The position numbers and the translations under genes were made by a program. Positions 1 to 9,623 of a stretch of DNA of 64,000 nt are shown piece after piece (position 1 is the stretch's first letter; every line of letters starts with the position of its first letter). This DNA comes from Ensifer adhaerens (GTDB lineage: Bacteria > Pseudomonadota > Alphaproteobacteria > Rhizobiales > Rhizobiaceae), in the NCBI RefSeq assembly GCF_002007205.1, contig NZ_LAZS01000005.1:1612001-1676000 (forward strand). Reading direction: 5' to 3'. Under the pieces are notes generated by a model. It was not told the origin of the DNA. It did no database searches and worked only from the letters and a program-made list of their open reading frames with translations.

Positions 1-200
1 ATGTGGATACGCTCAAGGAATCGAGCCAGACGCGCATGTGGATCGACGAAGCGACGCCGCAACAGCTTTCGTCGCTGCACGCTGCAGTAAACGCCAACAA
101 GCCGCTGGCGGCCAAGCTGAAGGCCCAGAACGTCGAAATGAACAATATCGCCGGCGCCGAACAGGCGGCTGACGGCAGCCTGACCTTCTACCTGCGCTGA
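1..200 (+). CDS. C-terminal fragment of an unknown protein (5' end outside window)
   Basis: An open frame runs in from the left edge and stops at 198-200 (TGA), giving about 66 residues. The fragment is polar, with a stretch rich in Ala, Asn and Lys in its middle and a Leu-Arg end. I recognise no domain, and the visible part has no membrane segment or metal motif. A strong hairpin follows 27 bases after the stop, which fits the 3' end of a real gene converging on ribE. Function unknown; the upstream part is needed to say more. Confidence 0.55.
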   Translation, partial: VDTLKESSQTRMWIDEATPQQLSSLHAAVNANKPLAAKLKAQNVEMNNIAGAEQAADGSLTFYLR

Positions 201-226
201 ATGTTCAGCACCTCTTAAAACACGAG

Positions 227-246
227 CCGCCCCCGAACGGGGGCGG
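227..246. terminator. Hairpin terminator between convergent genes
   Basis: A perfect 8-bp GC-rich stem (CCGCCCCC/GGGGGCGG) with a 4-base loop lies between the unknown gene ending at 200 and ribE ending at 275. A short T run follows on the + side (TTTG) and a TTTT tract occurs a few bases beyond the stem on the - side, so it could serve both genes. Confidence 0.7.
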
Positions 247-274
247 TTTGCATTCGGGCATCGGAAAAGAACGC

Positions 275-895
275 TTACGCCGGCTTCGGCGCCGGGAATT
301 CTGCGAGGCGCGCCGCGTAGCGGGCCATGGTATCGACCTCGAAGTTGACGAAATCGCCGGCCTTGCGCTCGCCCCAGGTCGTAACCTCCAGCGAATGGCG
401 GATCAAAAGCACGTCGAATTCGGCGCCGTCCACCTTGTTGACCGTGAGCGACGTGCCGTCCAGTGCGACGGATCCCTTCGGCGCCACGAACTTCGCCAGA
501 TGCTCGGGCGCCCGCAGGCGAAAGCGCACGGCATCGCCTTCGGGTTCCACCGATATGATCTCTGCCTTGTCGTCGACATGGCCGGAGACCAGATGGCCGC
601 CGAGCTCGTCACCGATCTTCAAGGACCGTTCGAGATTGATGCGCGTGCCTTTCGCCCAACCGGCGATCGTCGTCAGCCGCAACGCCTCTTCCCAGGCTTC
701 GACCTCGAACCAGCGCTCGTTGCTGCCGGCTTCAGGCAGGGCCGTCACCGTCAGGCACACGCCGGAATGGGCAATGGAGGCGCCCATGTCGATCGTCTTC
801 GGGTCGTAGCTCGTGGCGACACGCAGCTTGATGCCTTCTTTCAGCGGGGTGACGGCATCGACGGTGCCGATATCGGTAACAATGCCTGTGAACAT
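275..895 (-). CDS. ribE: Riboflavin synthase, alpha subunit
   Basis: 206 residues. Converts two 6,7-dimethyl-8-ribityllumazine molecules into riboflavin plus the pyrimidinedione, the last step of riboflavin synthesis, in the cytosol. The protein starts with the family signature MFTGIV and consists of two tandem lumazine-binding repeats (about residues 1-97 and 98-195); the first repeat has the usual SGVCLTV segment and the second SGHVD and GTSLTVN. Length is normal. Its ATG shares one base with the stop of ribD (TGATG on the - strand), so the two are translationally coupled. Known in some genomes as ribC. No FMN riboswitch is visible in this cluster. Confidence 0.96.
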   Translation of the reverse strand: MFTGIVTDIGTVDAVTPLKEGIKLRVATSYDPKTIDMGASIAHSGVCLTVTALPEAGSNERWFEVEAWEEALRLTTIAGWAKGTRINLERSLKIGDELGGHLVSGHVDDKAEIISVEPEGDAVRFRLRAPEHLAKFVAPKGSVALDGTSLTVNKVDGAEFDVLLIRHSLEVTTWGERKAGDFVNFEVDTMARYAARLAEFPAPKPA

Positions 896-2004
896 CAGTT
901 CTCTCTTTCGTATTCCTCGAACAGATCGTCGCCATACCGTGCCTCAGCGACGCGCCGGAAGCCTGCCGGCACGGATTTACGGTCAAATGGGGATGCAATG
1001 CCGTTTTCGCCAATGGTCCCCGGTCCGGTGTAGAGCTGGATACGGTCGACCAGATCAGCATCGAGAAAGGCCCGTGCAGCCACAGCACCGCCTTCGACCA
1101 TCAGCGAGGAGATACCGCGGGAAGCGAGTGCCGCAAGAAGGTCGGCGATCGAGCCGGCTTCGAGCACCTCGACACCGGCGGCCTCCAGGGCCGCCTTGCG
1201 TGCTGCTCGGCCGTCATCGACGTCCGCATCCGCATCGCCGGAACCGTCGCTGGCGACCACGATAACGGGGACCTCCCGCGCCGTTAACACCAGCTTGGAG
1301 GAAGGCGGCAAGTCGAGCCGGCGGTCGAGAACGATGCGCAGCGGCGAGCGGTGCTCAAGCCCCGGCAACCGCACCGTCAGCTCCGGGTCGTCGGCGGTCG
1401 CCGTACCGATCCCGACCAGGATCGCATCGGTGTCTGCTCGCAGCATCTGCACCTGGCCGCGCGAAATCGGGCCAGTGATGCGCACCTGTCCTTCGCCCTT
1501 GCGGCCGATCTTGCCGTCGACCGAAACGGCAAGCTTGAGAGTCACATAGGGTCGCTTGCTGACCTGGCGCATGAGGTAGGCCTCGAGCGCGTGCTGTCCC
1601 TCTTCGGCGAGGACGCCGATATCGACGGTGATGCCGGCGTCCCGCAGGCGCACAACCCCACGCCCGGCAACGCGCTCGTCCGGATCGAGGATCGAAATCA
1701 CCACGCGGGCAACGCCGGACGCGACAAGGGCGTCGGCGCAAGGCGGAGTCTTGCCGTGATGCGAGCAGGGTTCCAGCGTCACGTAGGCGGTGGCACCCCT
1801 CGCCTTCTCGCCGGCCTCGGCGAGCGCCTGGGTTTCTGCATGCGGGCGGCCGCTGCGCGCGGTCACGGCCCGGCCGACGATCACGCCATCCTTGACGATC
1901 AGGCAGGCAACGGAAGGGTTGGTGGATGTCTGGCCGAGATGATGGCGGGCGAGCCTCAGCGCCGCGGCCATGAACCTCTCGTCCTCGCGGGTGGGTCCTG
2001 CCAT
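895..2004 (-). CDS. ribD: Bifunctional diaminohydroxyphosphoribosylaminopyrimidine deaminase / uracil reductase
   Basis: 369 residues when started at the ATG at 2004; the open frame extends 45 codons further upstream, but that part lies inside nrdR and looks non-coding. Two steps of riboflavin synthesis: deamination, then NADPH reduction of the ribosyl group. The N-terminal cytidine-deaminase-like domain (1-145) carries the zinc ligands H55-A-E57, C80 and C89 (PCSHHGKTPPC). The C-terminal reductase domain (about 150-360) has the RPYVTLK start and a glycine-rich VEGG segment. It starts 20 bases after nrdR (ending 2024) and overlaps ribE by one base, so glyA-nrdR-ribD-ribE reads as one leftward operon. 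Confidence 0.96.
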   Translation of the reverse strand: MAGPTREDERFMAAALRLARHHLGQTSTNPSVACLIVKDGVIVGRAVTARSGRPHAETQALAEAGEKARGATAYVTLEPCSHHGKTPPCADALVASGVARVVISILDPDERVAGRGVVRLRDAGITVDIGVLAEEGQHALEAYLMRQVSKRPYVTLKLAVSVDGKIGRKGEGQVRITGPISRGQVQMLRADTDAILVGIGTATADDPELTVRLPGLEHRSPLRIVLDRRLDLPPSSKLVLTAREVPVIVVASDGSGDADADVDDGRAARKAALEAAGVEVLEAGSIADLLAALASRGISSLMVEGGAVAARAFLDADLVDRIQLYTGPGTIGENGIASPFDRKSVPAGFRRVAEARYGDDLFEEYEREN

Positions 2005-2023
2005 GGCTCTGTCTGGCCCCCGG

Positions 2024-2497
2024 CTATTCGCCCGGATCGCGCGCGATCTTCGCGCTGATCTCGGTGATGACCTTCTCGAAATCCTCGGCGTGAGAGAAAT
2101 CGCGATAGACCGAGGCGTAGCGTACGAACGCCACGTCATCGAGGCCCTTCAGCGCTTCGAGCACCTGCAGGCCGATCTCTTCCGAAGGGATCTCGGTCTC
2201 GCCGGAGCTTTCCAGGCGCCGGACGATGCCCGAAACCGCCCGCTCGATGCGGTCGCGATCGACCGGGCGCTTTCTCAGTGCGATCTCGAACGAACGCAAA
2301 AGCTTGTCCCGGTCGAAAGGAACCTTCCGACCGGTCTTCTTGATGATCATAAGCTCACGCAACTGCACCCGTTCGAAGGTCGTGAAACGACCTCCGCAAT
2401 CCGGACAAATCCGGCGACGGCGAATGGCATTCCCGTCCTCTGCCGGACGGCTGTCCTTCACCTGGCTGTCTTCAGAACCGCAATAGGGGCAGCGCAT
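2024..2497 (-). CDS. nrdR: Transcriptional repressor NrdR
   Basis: 157 residues, the usual length. NrdR senses ATP/dATP and represses ribonucleotide reductase genes. An N-terminal zinc ribbon uses C3, C6, C31 and C34, with a basic linker RRRR at 26-29, followed by an ATP-cone domain (about 46-136) starting at [19 protein letters not shown]. It sits between glyA (11 bases after glyA's stop) and ribD, the placement common in rhizobia, where it was earlier named as a riboflavin gene because of this neighbourhood. Its NrdR boxes would be expected in front of nrd operons, which are not in this window. Confidence 0.96.
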   Translation of the reverse strand: MRCPYCGSEDSQVKDSRPAEDGNAIRRRRICPDCGGRFTTFERVQLRELMIIKKTGRKVPFDRDKLLRSFEIALRKRPVDRDRIERAVSGIVRRLESSGETEIPSEEIGLQVLEALKGLDDVAFVRYASVYRDFSHAEDFEKVITEISAKIARDPGE

Positions 2498-2507
2498 GGG
2501 CGACCGA

Positions 2508-3803
2508 TCACATGTAGCCGTACATCGGGAAGCGGTCGGTCAGCTTGACGACCTTTTCGCGAACGCTCGCTTCGACGGCGGCATTGCCCTCGTCGGAGTT
2601 GGCAACCTTCAGACCATCCAGTACCTCGACGATCAGCTCGCCGATTTCCTTGAACTCGGCTTCCTTGAAGCCGCGGGTCGTGCCGGCCGGGGTGCCGAGG
2701 CGGACGCCCGAGGTGACGAAGGGCTTTTCAGGATCGAACGGAATGCCGTTCTTGTTGCAGGTGATGAAGGCGCGGCCAAGGGCGGCTTCAGCGCGCTTGC
2801 CGGTTGCGTTCTTCTTGCGCAGGTCGACCAGCATCAGGTGGTTGTCGGTACCGCCCGAGACGATGTCGAGGCCGTTGGCCTTGAGCGTCTCGGCGAGCGT
2901 GCGGGCGTTCTTGACGATCTGGGCAGCATAGTCCTTGAAGGACGGGTGCAGCGCTTCGCCAAGTGCAACCGCCTTGGCGGCGATGACGTGCATCAGCGGG
3001 CCGCCCTGGAGACCCGGGAAGACGGCCGAGTTGATCTTCTTGGCGATATCTTCGTCGTTGGTGAGAACCATGCCGCCGCGCGGGCCGCGAAGCGACTTGT
3101 GCGTCGTGGTCGTGGCAACGTGGCAATGCGGGAACGGCGACGGATGCTGGCCACCGGCAACGAGGCCGGCGATGTGGGCCATGTCGACCATCAGCCAGGC
3201 GCCGACTTCGTCAGCGATCTCGCGGAAGCGCTTCCAGTCCCAGATGCGCGAGTAAGCGGTGCCGCCGGCGATGATGAGCTTCGGCTTGTGCTTGCGCGCC
3301 TGCTCGGCGACGTTGTCCATGTCGAGCAGGTGATCGTCTTCACGCACTCCGTAGGAAACGACGTTGAACCACTTGCCGGACATGTTGACCGGCGAACCGT
3401 GCGTCAGGTGACCGCCCGAGTTGAGGTCGAGGCCCATGAACGTGTCGCCCGGCTGCAGCAGCGCCAGGAACACCGCCTGGTTCATCTGCGAACCGGAGTT
3501 CGGCTGAACGTTGGCGAAGTTGACGCCGAAGAGCTTCTTGGCGCGCTCGATCGCCAGTTCCTCGGCGATGTCGACGAACTGGCAGCCGCCGTAGTAGCGC
3601 TTGCCCGGGTAGCCCTCGGCATATTTGTTGGTCATGATCGAGCCCTGGGCTTCGAGCACGGCGCGCGAAACGATGTTTTCCGAGGCGATCAGCTCGATCT
3701 CGTGGCGCTGACGACCCAGCTCCTTCTCGATCGCACCAAAGATGTCCGGATCGCTATCGGCCAGAGAGCGGGTGAAGAAGGCGTCATTGGTCTGTTCAGG
3801 CAT
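2508..3803 (-). CDS. glyA: Serine hydroxymethyltransferase
   Basis: 431 residues. PLP enzyme that interconverts serine and glycine while loading tetrahydrofolate with a one-carbon unit; supplies glycine and 5,10-methylene-THF for purines and thymidylate. The pyridoxal lysine is K236 in [10 protein letters not shown]; the folate/substrate segment IELIASEN (36-43) and [13 protein letters not shown] (61-73) are intact. Length is normal for the family. First gene of the leftward glyA-nrdR-ribD-ribE group. The 184 bases upstream to ldtP contain the ldtP terminator, and I see no riboswitch in them. Confidence 0.97.
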   Translation of the reverse strand: MPEQTNDAFFTRSLADSDPDIFGAIEKELGRQRHEIELIASENIVSRAVLEAQGSIMTNKYAEGYPGKRYYGGCQFVDIAEELAIERAKKLFGVNFANVQPNSGSQMNQAVFLALLQPGDTFMGLDLNSGGHLTHGSPVNMSGKWFNVVSYGVREDDHLLDMDNVAEQARKHKPKLIIAGGTAYSRIWDWKRFREIADEVGAWLMVDMAHIAGLVAGGQHPSPFPHCHVATTTTHKSLRGPRGGMVLTNDEDIAKKINSAVFPGLQGGPLMHVIAAKAVALGEALHPSFKDYAAQIVKNARTLAETLKANGLDIVSGGTDNHLMLVDLRKKNATGKRAEAALGRAFITCNKNGIPFDPEKPFVTSGVRLGTPAGTTRGFKEAEFKEIGELIVEVLDGLKVANSDEGNAAVEASVREKVVKLTDRFPMYGYM

Positions 3804-3930
3804 TGGCGCGAGGCTCCTCTCAAGGGTGGCAGTTCTTTAGCTTCCTCGCACGGCGAGAGCAATATCCGCTGTGCGGTTTGCGTCATTTCCCCCATCTGCC
3901 GCGCCGAAATATCGCGGGGCTCAGCCCATG

Positions 3931-3961
3931 AAAAAGCCGCGCTCCCAAGGGAAACGCGGCT
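3931..3961 (-). terminator. Rho-independent terminator of ldtP
   Basis: On the - strand a 7-bp stem AGCCGCG/CGCGGCT encloses a 13-base loop that can itself pair (CCC/GGG) and is followed by TTTTTC. It lies 26 bases past the ldtP stop and upstream of glyA, separating the two leftward units. Confidence 0.8.
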
Positions 3962-3987
3962 CGAAGCATTCCGTGTCGCAAATTCGC

Positions 3988-5313
3988 TTATTGCGGCAAC
4001 GCGTCCTGGTCGACCGAGCCGGGCGACTGCTCGACGCCATAGGGGGTCTGAAGCGCCAGTTCGGTGGCACCGTCGCGCTGATAGATATCGTCGCGGAACT
4101 GCACCACGCCATCCTTGGCGGACCAGGCGGAGATATAGGTAAAGTACACGGGTACTTCCTCGGCGAGCGTGATCGGCGTGTTGACACCGGTCTTGATCGT
4201 CGCCTCGATCTGCTGGCGCGACCAGCCGGGGGTTTCCTTCAGGAGCCAGGTCGAGAGGTCACGCACGTTCTGCACGCGCACGCAACCGGACGATTCGAAG
4301 CGCATCAGCTTGTTGAACAGGCCCTGCTGCGGCGTATCGTGCATGTAGACCTGATGCTCGTTGTGGAAGTTGATCTTCGTCGAGGACATCGCGTTGATCT
4401 TGCCCGGGTCCTGGCGGAACATCAGGTTCGGCGCCTTCTCGGCGTTCCAGTCGACCGTTTCTGGCGACACTTCGCCGCCGCTGCCGTCGAACAGGCGGAT
4501 CGAGTTGCGCGCCAGATAGGTCGGATCCTTGCGCATCAGCGGCATGATGTCCTTCTGAATGATCGAGCGCGGCGCGGTCCAGTAGGGGTTGAGGATGACC
4601 TCGTAGATCTTCGAGTTGAGGATCGGCGACTGGCGGTCGATCTTGCCGACGATCGCCGTGTGGCGCAGCGCGACGCGGCCATTTTCGACGGCCTCGATAT
4701 AGGCGGCCGGAATGTTGACCATGACGTAGCGACGGCCGAGGTCGCCCGACATCGACTGCAGGCGAACCAGGTTGGTCTGGAGCTGGCCGAGACGGGTGTT
4801 GGCATCGACATTGATCGCCTTCAGCGTGTACTCGCCGATGACGCCGTCTGCCGGCAGGCCGTGGCGCGCCTGGAAGCGCTTGACCGCACCTTCGACGTAG
4901 CTGTCGAACGACGAGGAGACGCCGGCGGAGCGCGGCAGGTCGCCGGAAACCATCAGGCGCTGGCGCAGTTGCTGCACCGAAGGATCGGTGACGCCGAGTT
5001 CGAGCTTGGCGCTGGTCTGAACCAGCGGCCAGCCGCCCTGCGAAACGATGTTCTGGTAGTCGAAGATCGCCTGCTGCACGTGGGCAATCGTCTCGGTCCC
5101 GAAGACCGGGGTGTTGGAGACGACGGCCGTTGCGGTGCGCGAGGCCTTCGCATCGTACTGATCGTCCCACGAGCCACGACGCGGCGAATTGATGATCTCG
5201 TTCAGGGCGTCCTGCGCACTTGCTGCGCCGGCGACTGCCACGGCGCCGAAGGTTGCGGCCGAGCGCAGAAAGGCGCGGCGCGAGAATGCATCAATTCCAT
5301 TCTTTTTCGACAT
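3988..5313 (-). CDS. ldtP: L,D-transpeptidase with Tat signal (LdtP-like)
   Basis: 441 residues from the ATG at 5313; the frame extends 28 codons upstream, but this ATG has a purine-rich site (TAGGAAT) just before it and begins a proper signal peptide. Forms 3-3 peptidoglycan cross-links or anchors proteins to peptidoglycan in the periplasm. Residues 11-16 SRRAFL are a twin-arginine motif followed by a hydrophobic stretch ending ASAQD. A peptidoglycan-binding repeat lies at about 108-170 and the YkuD catalytic domain at about 198-358, with active-site C344 in SSGCVRV and H325 in MHD. The next gene upstream is the MarR regulator LdtR, which is known to control ldtP in Liberibacter and other Rhizobiales. 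Confidence 0.92.
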   Translation of the reverse strand: MSKKNGIDAFSRRAFLRSAATFGAVAVAGAASAQDALNEIINSPRRGSWDDQYDAKASRTATAVVSNTPVFGTETIAHVQQAIFDYQNIVSQGGWPLVQTSAKLELGVTDPSVQQLRQRLMVSGDLPRSAGVSSSFDSYVEGAVKRFQARHGLPADGVIGEYTLKAINVDANTRLGQLQTNLVRLQSMSGDLGRRYVMVNIPAAYIEAVENGRVALRHTAIVGKIDRQSPILNSKIYEVILNPYWTAPRSIIQKDIMPLMRKDPTYLARNSIRLFDGSGGEVSPETVDWNAEKAPNLMFRQDPGKINAMSSTKINFHNEHQVYMHDTPQQGLFNKLMRFESSGCVRVQNVRDLSTWLLKETPGWSRQQIEATIKTGVNTPITLAEEVPVYFTYISAWSAKDGVVQFRDDIYQRDGATELALQTPYGVEQSPGSVDQDALPQ

Positions 5314-5375
5314 ATTCCTACCATCCCAATGCGTCGGTACGCGCCCTATGCGCTGACACGTACGTTGCCGCAGCC

Positions 5376-5406
5376 CTAACACGATCGTGGTTAACAAAGG
5401 TCAACC
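5376..5406 (-). promoter_or_regulatory. Candidate promoter/operator of ldtP
   Basis: Reading on the - strand, TTGACC (5404-5399) is followed 17 bases later by TGTTAG (5381-5376), a plausible sigma-70 pair about 65 bases before the ldtP start. Two inverted repeats overlap it: GGTTAACAAAGGTCAACC (5389-5406, one mismatch) and the perfect CACGATCGTG (5380-5389). A repressor or activator such as LdtR could bind here; that assignment is inference. Confidence 0.4.
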
Positions 5407-5750
5407 GACGAGCCACCCTGCCCTCACATGATTTCACGATATCGCGAAGCAAGGGCCCTCATTCGGCAGGCGAAACAAAAACGAATCCACGCCTTACAGC
5501 ACACGTGGCCGCACCTACCGCATGTCGTCGTCGCTGTCACAGCAATATGGCCAATTCGTGTCTCGGCCAGGCCCCGCAGGAAGATGGCATGCCTTTTGCT
5601 TTTCGCCGCAGGCGACGAGGCGGCAGGCGACCCGCGAAGGCCAACATTTTGATTTACTAATATTTTTCGTCTGGAAAATCGCGCTGGATCGGGAATGGCG
5701 CGCATCCGCAGTGAAGCCTTTCGGCAACAGAACAAGAGGTCGCAAATGGC
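5407..5750. other. Intergenic stretch without a recognised gene
   Basis: Between the ldtP promoter region and the ldtR terminator. It contains GC-rich near-repeats (GCCGCAGGCGACGAGGCGG region, 5606-5625) and a short AT-rich patch at about 5648-5675. No open frame here has a credible start plus ribosome site, and I recognise no RNA family. It may simply be a long leader or spacer. Confidence 0.4.
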
Positions 5751-5782
5751 AAAGGTCGGACACGCAGGGATTGCGCCCGACC
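5751..5782 (-). terminator. Putative terminator of ldtR
   Basis: On the - strand GGTCGG/CCGACC (5782-5777 with 5759-5754) closes a hairpin with an inner CGCA/TGCG pair, followed by TTTG. It lies 25 bases past the ldtR stop. The T tract is short, so efficiency is uncertain. Confidence 0.5.
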
Positions 5783-5806
5783 CTTGAACTGGAGGTTTTG
5801 CCTTGA

Positions 5807-6319
5807 TCAGAGGCGGTACATGATCGAGTCGTTCCAGAAGCGATCGAGGCGCTGCAGGAGCTTGTTCATCTGGGTGAACTCGTCCGAACCGATGCCGCCG
5901 ACCTTCTGGATCGAGCCGATGTGGCGCTCGTAGAGCTTGGCGACGGTTTCGGCGATTTCCTGACCGTCTTCCGTCAGGCTGATGCGGACCGAGCGACGGT
6001 CGACGCGGGAGCGCTGGTGGTTGATCAGACCGAGGTCGACGAGCTTCTTGACGTTGTAGGAAACGTTCGAGCCGAGGTAGTAGCCGCGGGAGCGAAGCTC
6101 GCCGGCGGTCAGTTCCGAGTTGCCGATGTTGAAGAGCAACAGGGCCTGGACGGCGTTGACGTCGCTGCGACCTTCGCGGTCGAACTCGTCCTTGATGACG
6201 TCGAGCAGACGGCGGTGCAGACGCTCGACGAGGTGGAGGGATTCCATATAGAGACCGCGGATGGTTTCTTCCTGGGGGTCTCGGGACGCAGCGACCTGCG
6301 GCTTCATCTTGGTGTTCAT
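5807..6319 (-). CDS. ldtR: MarR-family winged-helix regulator LdtR
   Basis: 170 residues. MarR-type dimeric DNA-binding protein: an N-terminal dimerisation helix, then the winged helix around residues 60-115 (LTAGELRSRGYYLGSNVSY as recognition region, wing at SRVDRRSVRISL), then C-terminal dimer helices. The sequence and its placement next to an L,D-transpeptidase match LdtR of Liberibacter asiaticus and Sinorhizobium, which controls ldtP and osmotic or envelope-stress responses. Same strand as ldtP but separated by 493 bases and a putative terminator, so the two are probably transcribed separately. Start chosen at the ATG at 6319. Confidence 0.9.
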   Translation of the reverse strand: MNTKMKPQVAASRDPQEETIRGLYMESLHLVERLHRRLLDVIKDEFDREGRSDVNAVQALLLFNIGNSELTAGELRSRGYYLGSNVSYNVKKLVDLGLINHQRSRVDRRSVRISLTEDGQEIAETVAKLYERHIGSIQKVGGIGSDEFTQMNKLLQRLDRFWNDSIMYRL

Positions 6320-6449
6320 TTGACTGCCTCACTGTTTTGTTTGGCGGTGTCTGTTTGTCTTCCCGCCTTGAGTGAGACCCTATCGAATACGTCTAAAATT
6401 CTACTTAAACCGCAGCCTTAACAAGAGCTTGCCATTTGGCGACCCTGTC

Positions 6450-6896
6450 TCAGGGTGAATCAACCCTTACCTGCCTGGCCAGCCGCCAGCGCTGATAGAA
6501 GATCGCCGCGCGGAAGAGAACGAAGGTGACGGCGACCGCGGCATGCAGCACGACCAGCAGCGGACGGGTGCCGAAGCTGGCCGGATAGAACTCGTACATG
6601 GCGATCTCTATGGCTGCCGCAACCACCCAGACGACCGGCCCCCAGGAAACGAGCAGCCACAGGCCAAGGGCGGCAACCGGATAGATGACGGCCAGTGCCG
6701 TTGCGGCCGCCCGCCATTCAGGCGACAGGAGATCGAAGCGCCCGGCGCCGCCATGGGAAAAGCCGATCAGCATGGCCCAGTAGTTCAGCGCGAACCAGAT
6801 GCATGAGGCGGAGACCAGACGTAGGAAGAGACCGAACAGGATCTCGGTCAGCGACGGTTTCGGCACATGGGCAGAATCATGAAGCATGGCGGGCAA
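6450..6896 (-). CDS. Small integral membrane protein (DUF6163-like)
   Basis: 148 residues with four predicted membrane helices (about 18-46, 63-84, 86-100 and 110-135), short loops and a basic C-terminal tail. No catalytic motif. Small four-helix proteins of this sort lie next to ldtR and hemB in other rhizobia, where I recall the label DUF6163; that name is from memory and not checked. Located 130 bases upstream of ldtR on the same strand, so it may precede ldtR in a transcript. Function unknown. Confidence 0.75.
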   Translation of the reverse strand: MPAMLHDSAHVPKPSLTEILFGLFLRLVSASCIWFALNYWAMLIGFSHGGAGRFDLLSPEWRAAATALAVIYPVAALGLWLLVSWGPVVWVVAAAIEIAMYEFYPASFGTRPLLVVLHAAVAVTFVLFRAAIFYQRWRLARQVRVDSP

Positions 6897-7070
6897 GATA
6901 GGGCGGGTCTTTCCTATCCGCCAGCGGCATCACGGCCTCCCCTCCCCCATCGTCGTTATTGAAGAGAAGAAATGCCGCAGCTCCTTTTCCGGGCACGCGG
7001 TTCCCAATGGCCGCCGCCCCATGATAAAGCGCTTGGCCATCGACGATTTTCACGGGAAAGGCGCGGCGCT

Positions 7071-8087
<1,017 letters not shown>

Positions 8088-8176
8088 GACACAACCGCTT
8101 GAAGCCGGCGACGATCCTTGTTTTGCAGGGAATGCCATCCCATATCCTTCCTGCAACCAAACGAGGCTTTTGACCG

Positions 8177-8641
8177 ATGAGCATGCACAACGAAGAACTG
8201 AGGCTGCCGAGCAATGACTGGCGCGCCTATCAGGGCGTGCTGTCGCGGCGCATCTTCGCCTTTCTGCTCGACTACGCGATCATCGCGCTGCTCTGGATCC
8301 CCGCGGCGGTCGTCGTTTTTTTCCTCGGCATCCTGACGCTCGGCCTCGGCTTCATGCTCTACCCGGCGCTCTTTGCGATCGTCGCCATGCTCTATTTCGG
8401 CCTGACGGTCGGCGGCCGCGAACAGGCCTCCCCCGGCATGCGCATGATGGGCCTGGCGATTGCCCGTACCGATGGACGTCCGATGGACTTCCTGACGGCA
8501 GTGGTTCACCTCGTGATCTTCTGGATCGCCAACGCGCTTCTGACACCGCTGATCCTGCTGATCGGTCTCTTCACCGACCGCAGCCGCCTGCTGCACGATC
8601 TGCTGATCGGCACCGTCACGGTCCGCCGCGACATGTATTGA
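8177..8641 (+). CDS. RDD-family membrane protein
   Basis: 154 residues. RDD domain: the family-defining Arg at about residue 20 (SRRIFAFLLDY) and the Asp pair near FLLDYAIIALLW, two long N-terminal helices (about 25-45 and 47-68) and a third near 108-130, ending in the usual TDRSRLLHDLLIGTVTV. RDD proteins are small transport or accessory membrane proteins of mostly unknown substrate; some act in Na+/H+ exchange. It may be read through from hemB. Weak hairpin (AGGCGG/CCGCCT, 8674-8691) after the stop. Confidence 0.88.
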   Translation: MSMHNEELRLPSNDWRAYQGVLSRRIFAFLLDYAIIALLWIPAAVVVFFLGILTLGLGFMLYPALFAIVAMLYFGLTVGGREQASPGMRMMGLAIARTDGRPMDFLTAVVHLVIFWIANALLTPLILLIGLFTDRSRLLHDLLIGTVTVRRDMY

Positions 8642-8762
8642 AACCGGCGCAGCCAACGAAGCTTACTTGCGCGAGGCGGTGTTTTCCGCCTTACCGGCGC
8701 CACCTATTGTGGTCACTACTAAAATATCGGGCATGCGCGGGCGGAAGCGGCAAACGAGTGAG

Positions 8763-8792
8763 TTGACGTTTTCCATTCTTCCGCCATGCTAA
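8763..8792 (+). promoter_or_regulatory. Candidate promoter of bpt
   Basis: TTGACG at 8763-8768 is followed by a TGCTAAT element at about 8787-8793, 18 bases on, about 40 bases before the bpt ATG. The -35 box is good, the -10 only partial. Confidence 0.4.
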
Positions 8793-8831
8793 TGTCATGA
8801 ACCACAGCGCGAAGCGTGACCTCCGCACTCG

Positions 8832-9620
8832 ATGAACACACAGACCGCACCGTCTCCGCAATTTTACCTGACTGCGCCGGCAGCCTGCCCTTATCTGCCG
8901 AACGAGATGGAGCGGAAAGTCTTCACCCACATGGTGGGCGAGCGCGCGCCCGAGCTCAACGATCTCCTGACCCAGGGCGGCTTCCGCCGCTCGCAGAACA
9001 TCGCCTACCGCCCGGCCTGCGAAACCTGCCGCGCCTGCATCTCCGTGCGCATCCTCGCCAACGAGTTCAAGCCCACGCGTTCCATGCGCCGGGTGCTTGC
9101 AACCAATGACGATGTGATCTCGGCGGAATATCCGGCCGAGCCGTCAAGCGAGCAGTACAATCTCTTCCGCCGATACCTCGACCGACGGCACCAGAAAGGC
9201 GGCATGTCGGACATGTCGGTGCTCGATTACGCGATGATGGTCGAGGACACGCATGTGCACACCAAGATCATCGAATATCGCCTCAGGGTCGAAGGTGACG
9301 GCATCAGCGAGAAGGCGCGCGGGCCGTTGATCGCCGCGGCGTTGACCGATCGCATGGGCGACGGGCTCTCGATGGTCTACTCCTTCTTCGATCCTGCGCG
9401 GGAAGATCGCTCGCTCGGCACCTTCATGATTCTCGATCACATTCGTCGCGCCCGGGAACGCGGCCTTCCCCACGTCTATCTCGGCTACTGGGTCAAGGGC
9501 TCGCGCAAGATGGGGTACAAGACAAAGTTTCTGCCGCAAGAACACCTCATGGCCCGTGGCTGGGAACGCTATGAAGGCGGAGACACCACCCTGGAAGCCG
9601 CTCCTACGAAAACGGGTTAG
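8832..9620 (+). CDS. bpt: Bacterial N-end rule aminoacyl-tRNA-protein transferase (Bpt/ATE family)
   Basis: 262 residues. Transfers leucine (Bpt) from aminoacyl-tRNA to proteins with N-terminal Asp or Glu, marking them for ClpS/ClpAP; rhizobial members are often labelled arginyltransferase. The N-terminal ATE domain (about 15-85) has the conserved cysteine cluster CPYLPNE and [15 protein letters not shown]; the C-terminal acyltransferase-like domain (about 105-240) has YVFYDP-like [14 protein letters not shown] and [17 protein letters not shown]. Length is normal. The following EamA gene begins only a few bases after its stop. Confidence 0.93.
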   Translation: MNTQTAPSPQFYLTAPAACPYLPNEMERKVFTHMVGERAPELNDLLTQGGFRRSQNIAYRPACETCRACISVRILANEFKPTRSMRRVLATNDDVISAEYPAEPSSEQYNLFRRYLDRRHQKGGMSDMSVLDYAMMVEDTHVHTKIIEYRLRVEGDGISEKARGPLIAAALTDRMGDGLSMVYSFFDPAREDRSLGTFMILDHIRRARERGLPHVYLGYWVKGSRKMGYKTKFLPQEHLMARGWERYEGGDTTLEAAPTKTG

Positions 9621-9623
9621 ATC

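Noticed and set aside
896..3987. FMN riboswitch for the ribD/ribE genes or a glycine riboswitch for glyA
   Set aside because: ribD and ribE lie inside an operon with almost no leader, and the 184 bases before glyA contain no recognisable aptamer core.
2496..4142. Long rightward open frame opposite glyA (and similar frames opposite ppk, parC, groEL and the fusion gene)
   Set aside because: The real genes lie on the other strand with full family motifs. The opposing frames are a product of high GC and codon bias, with no recognisable domain and no ribosome site.
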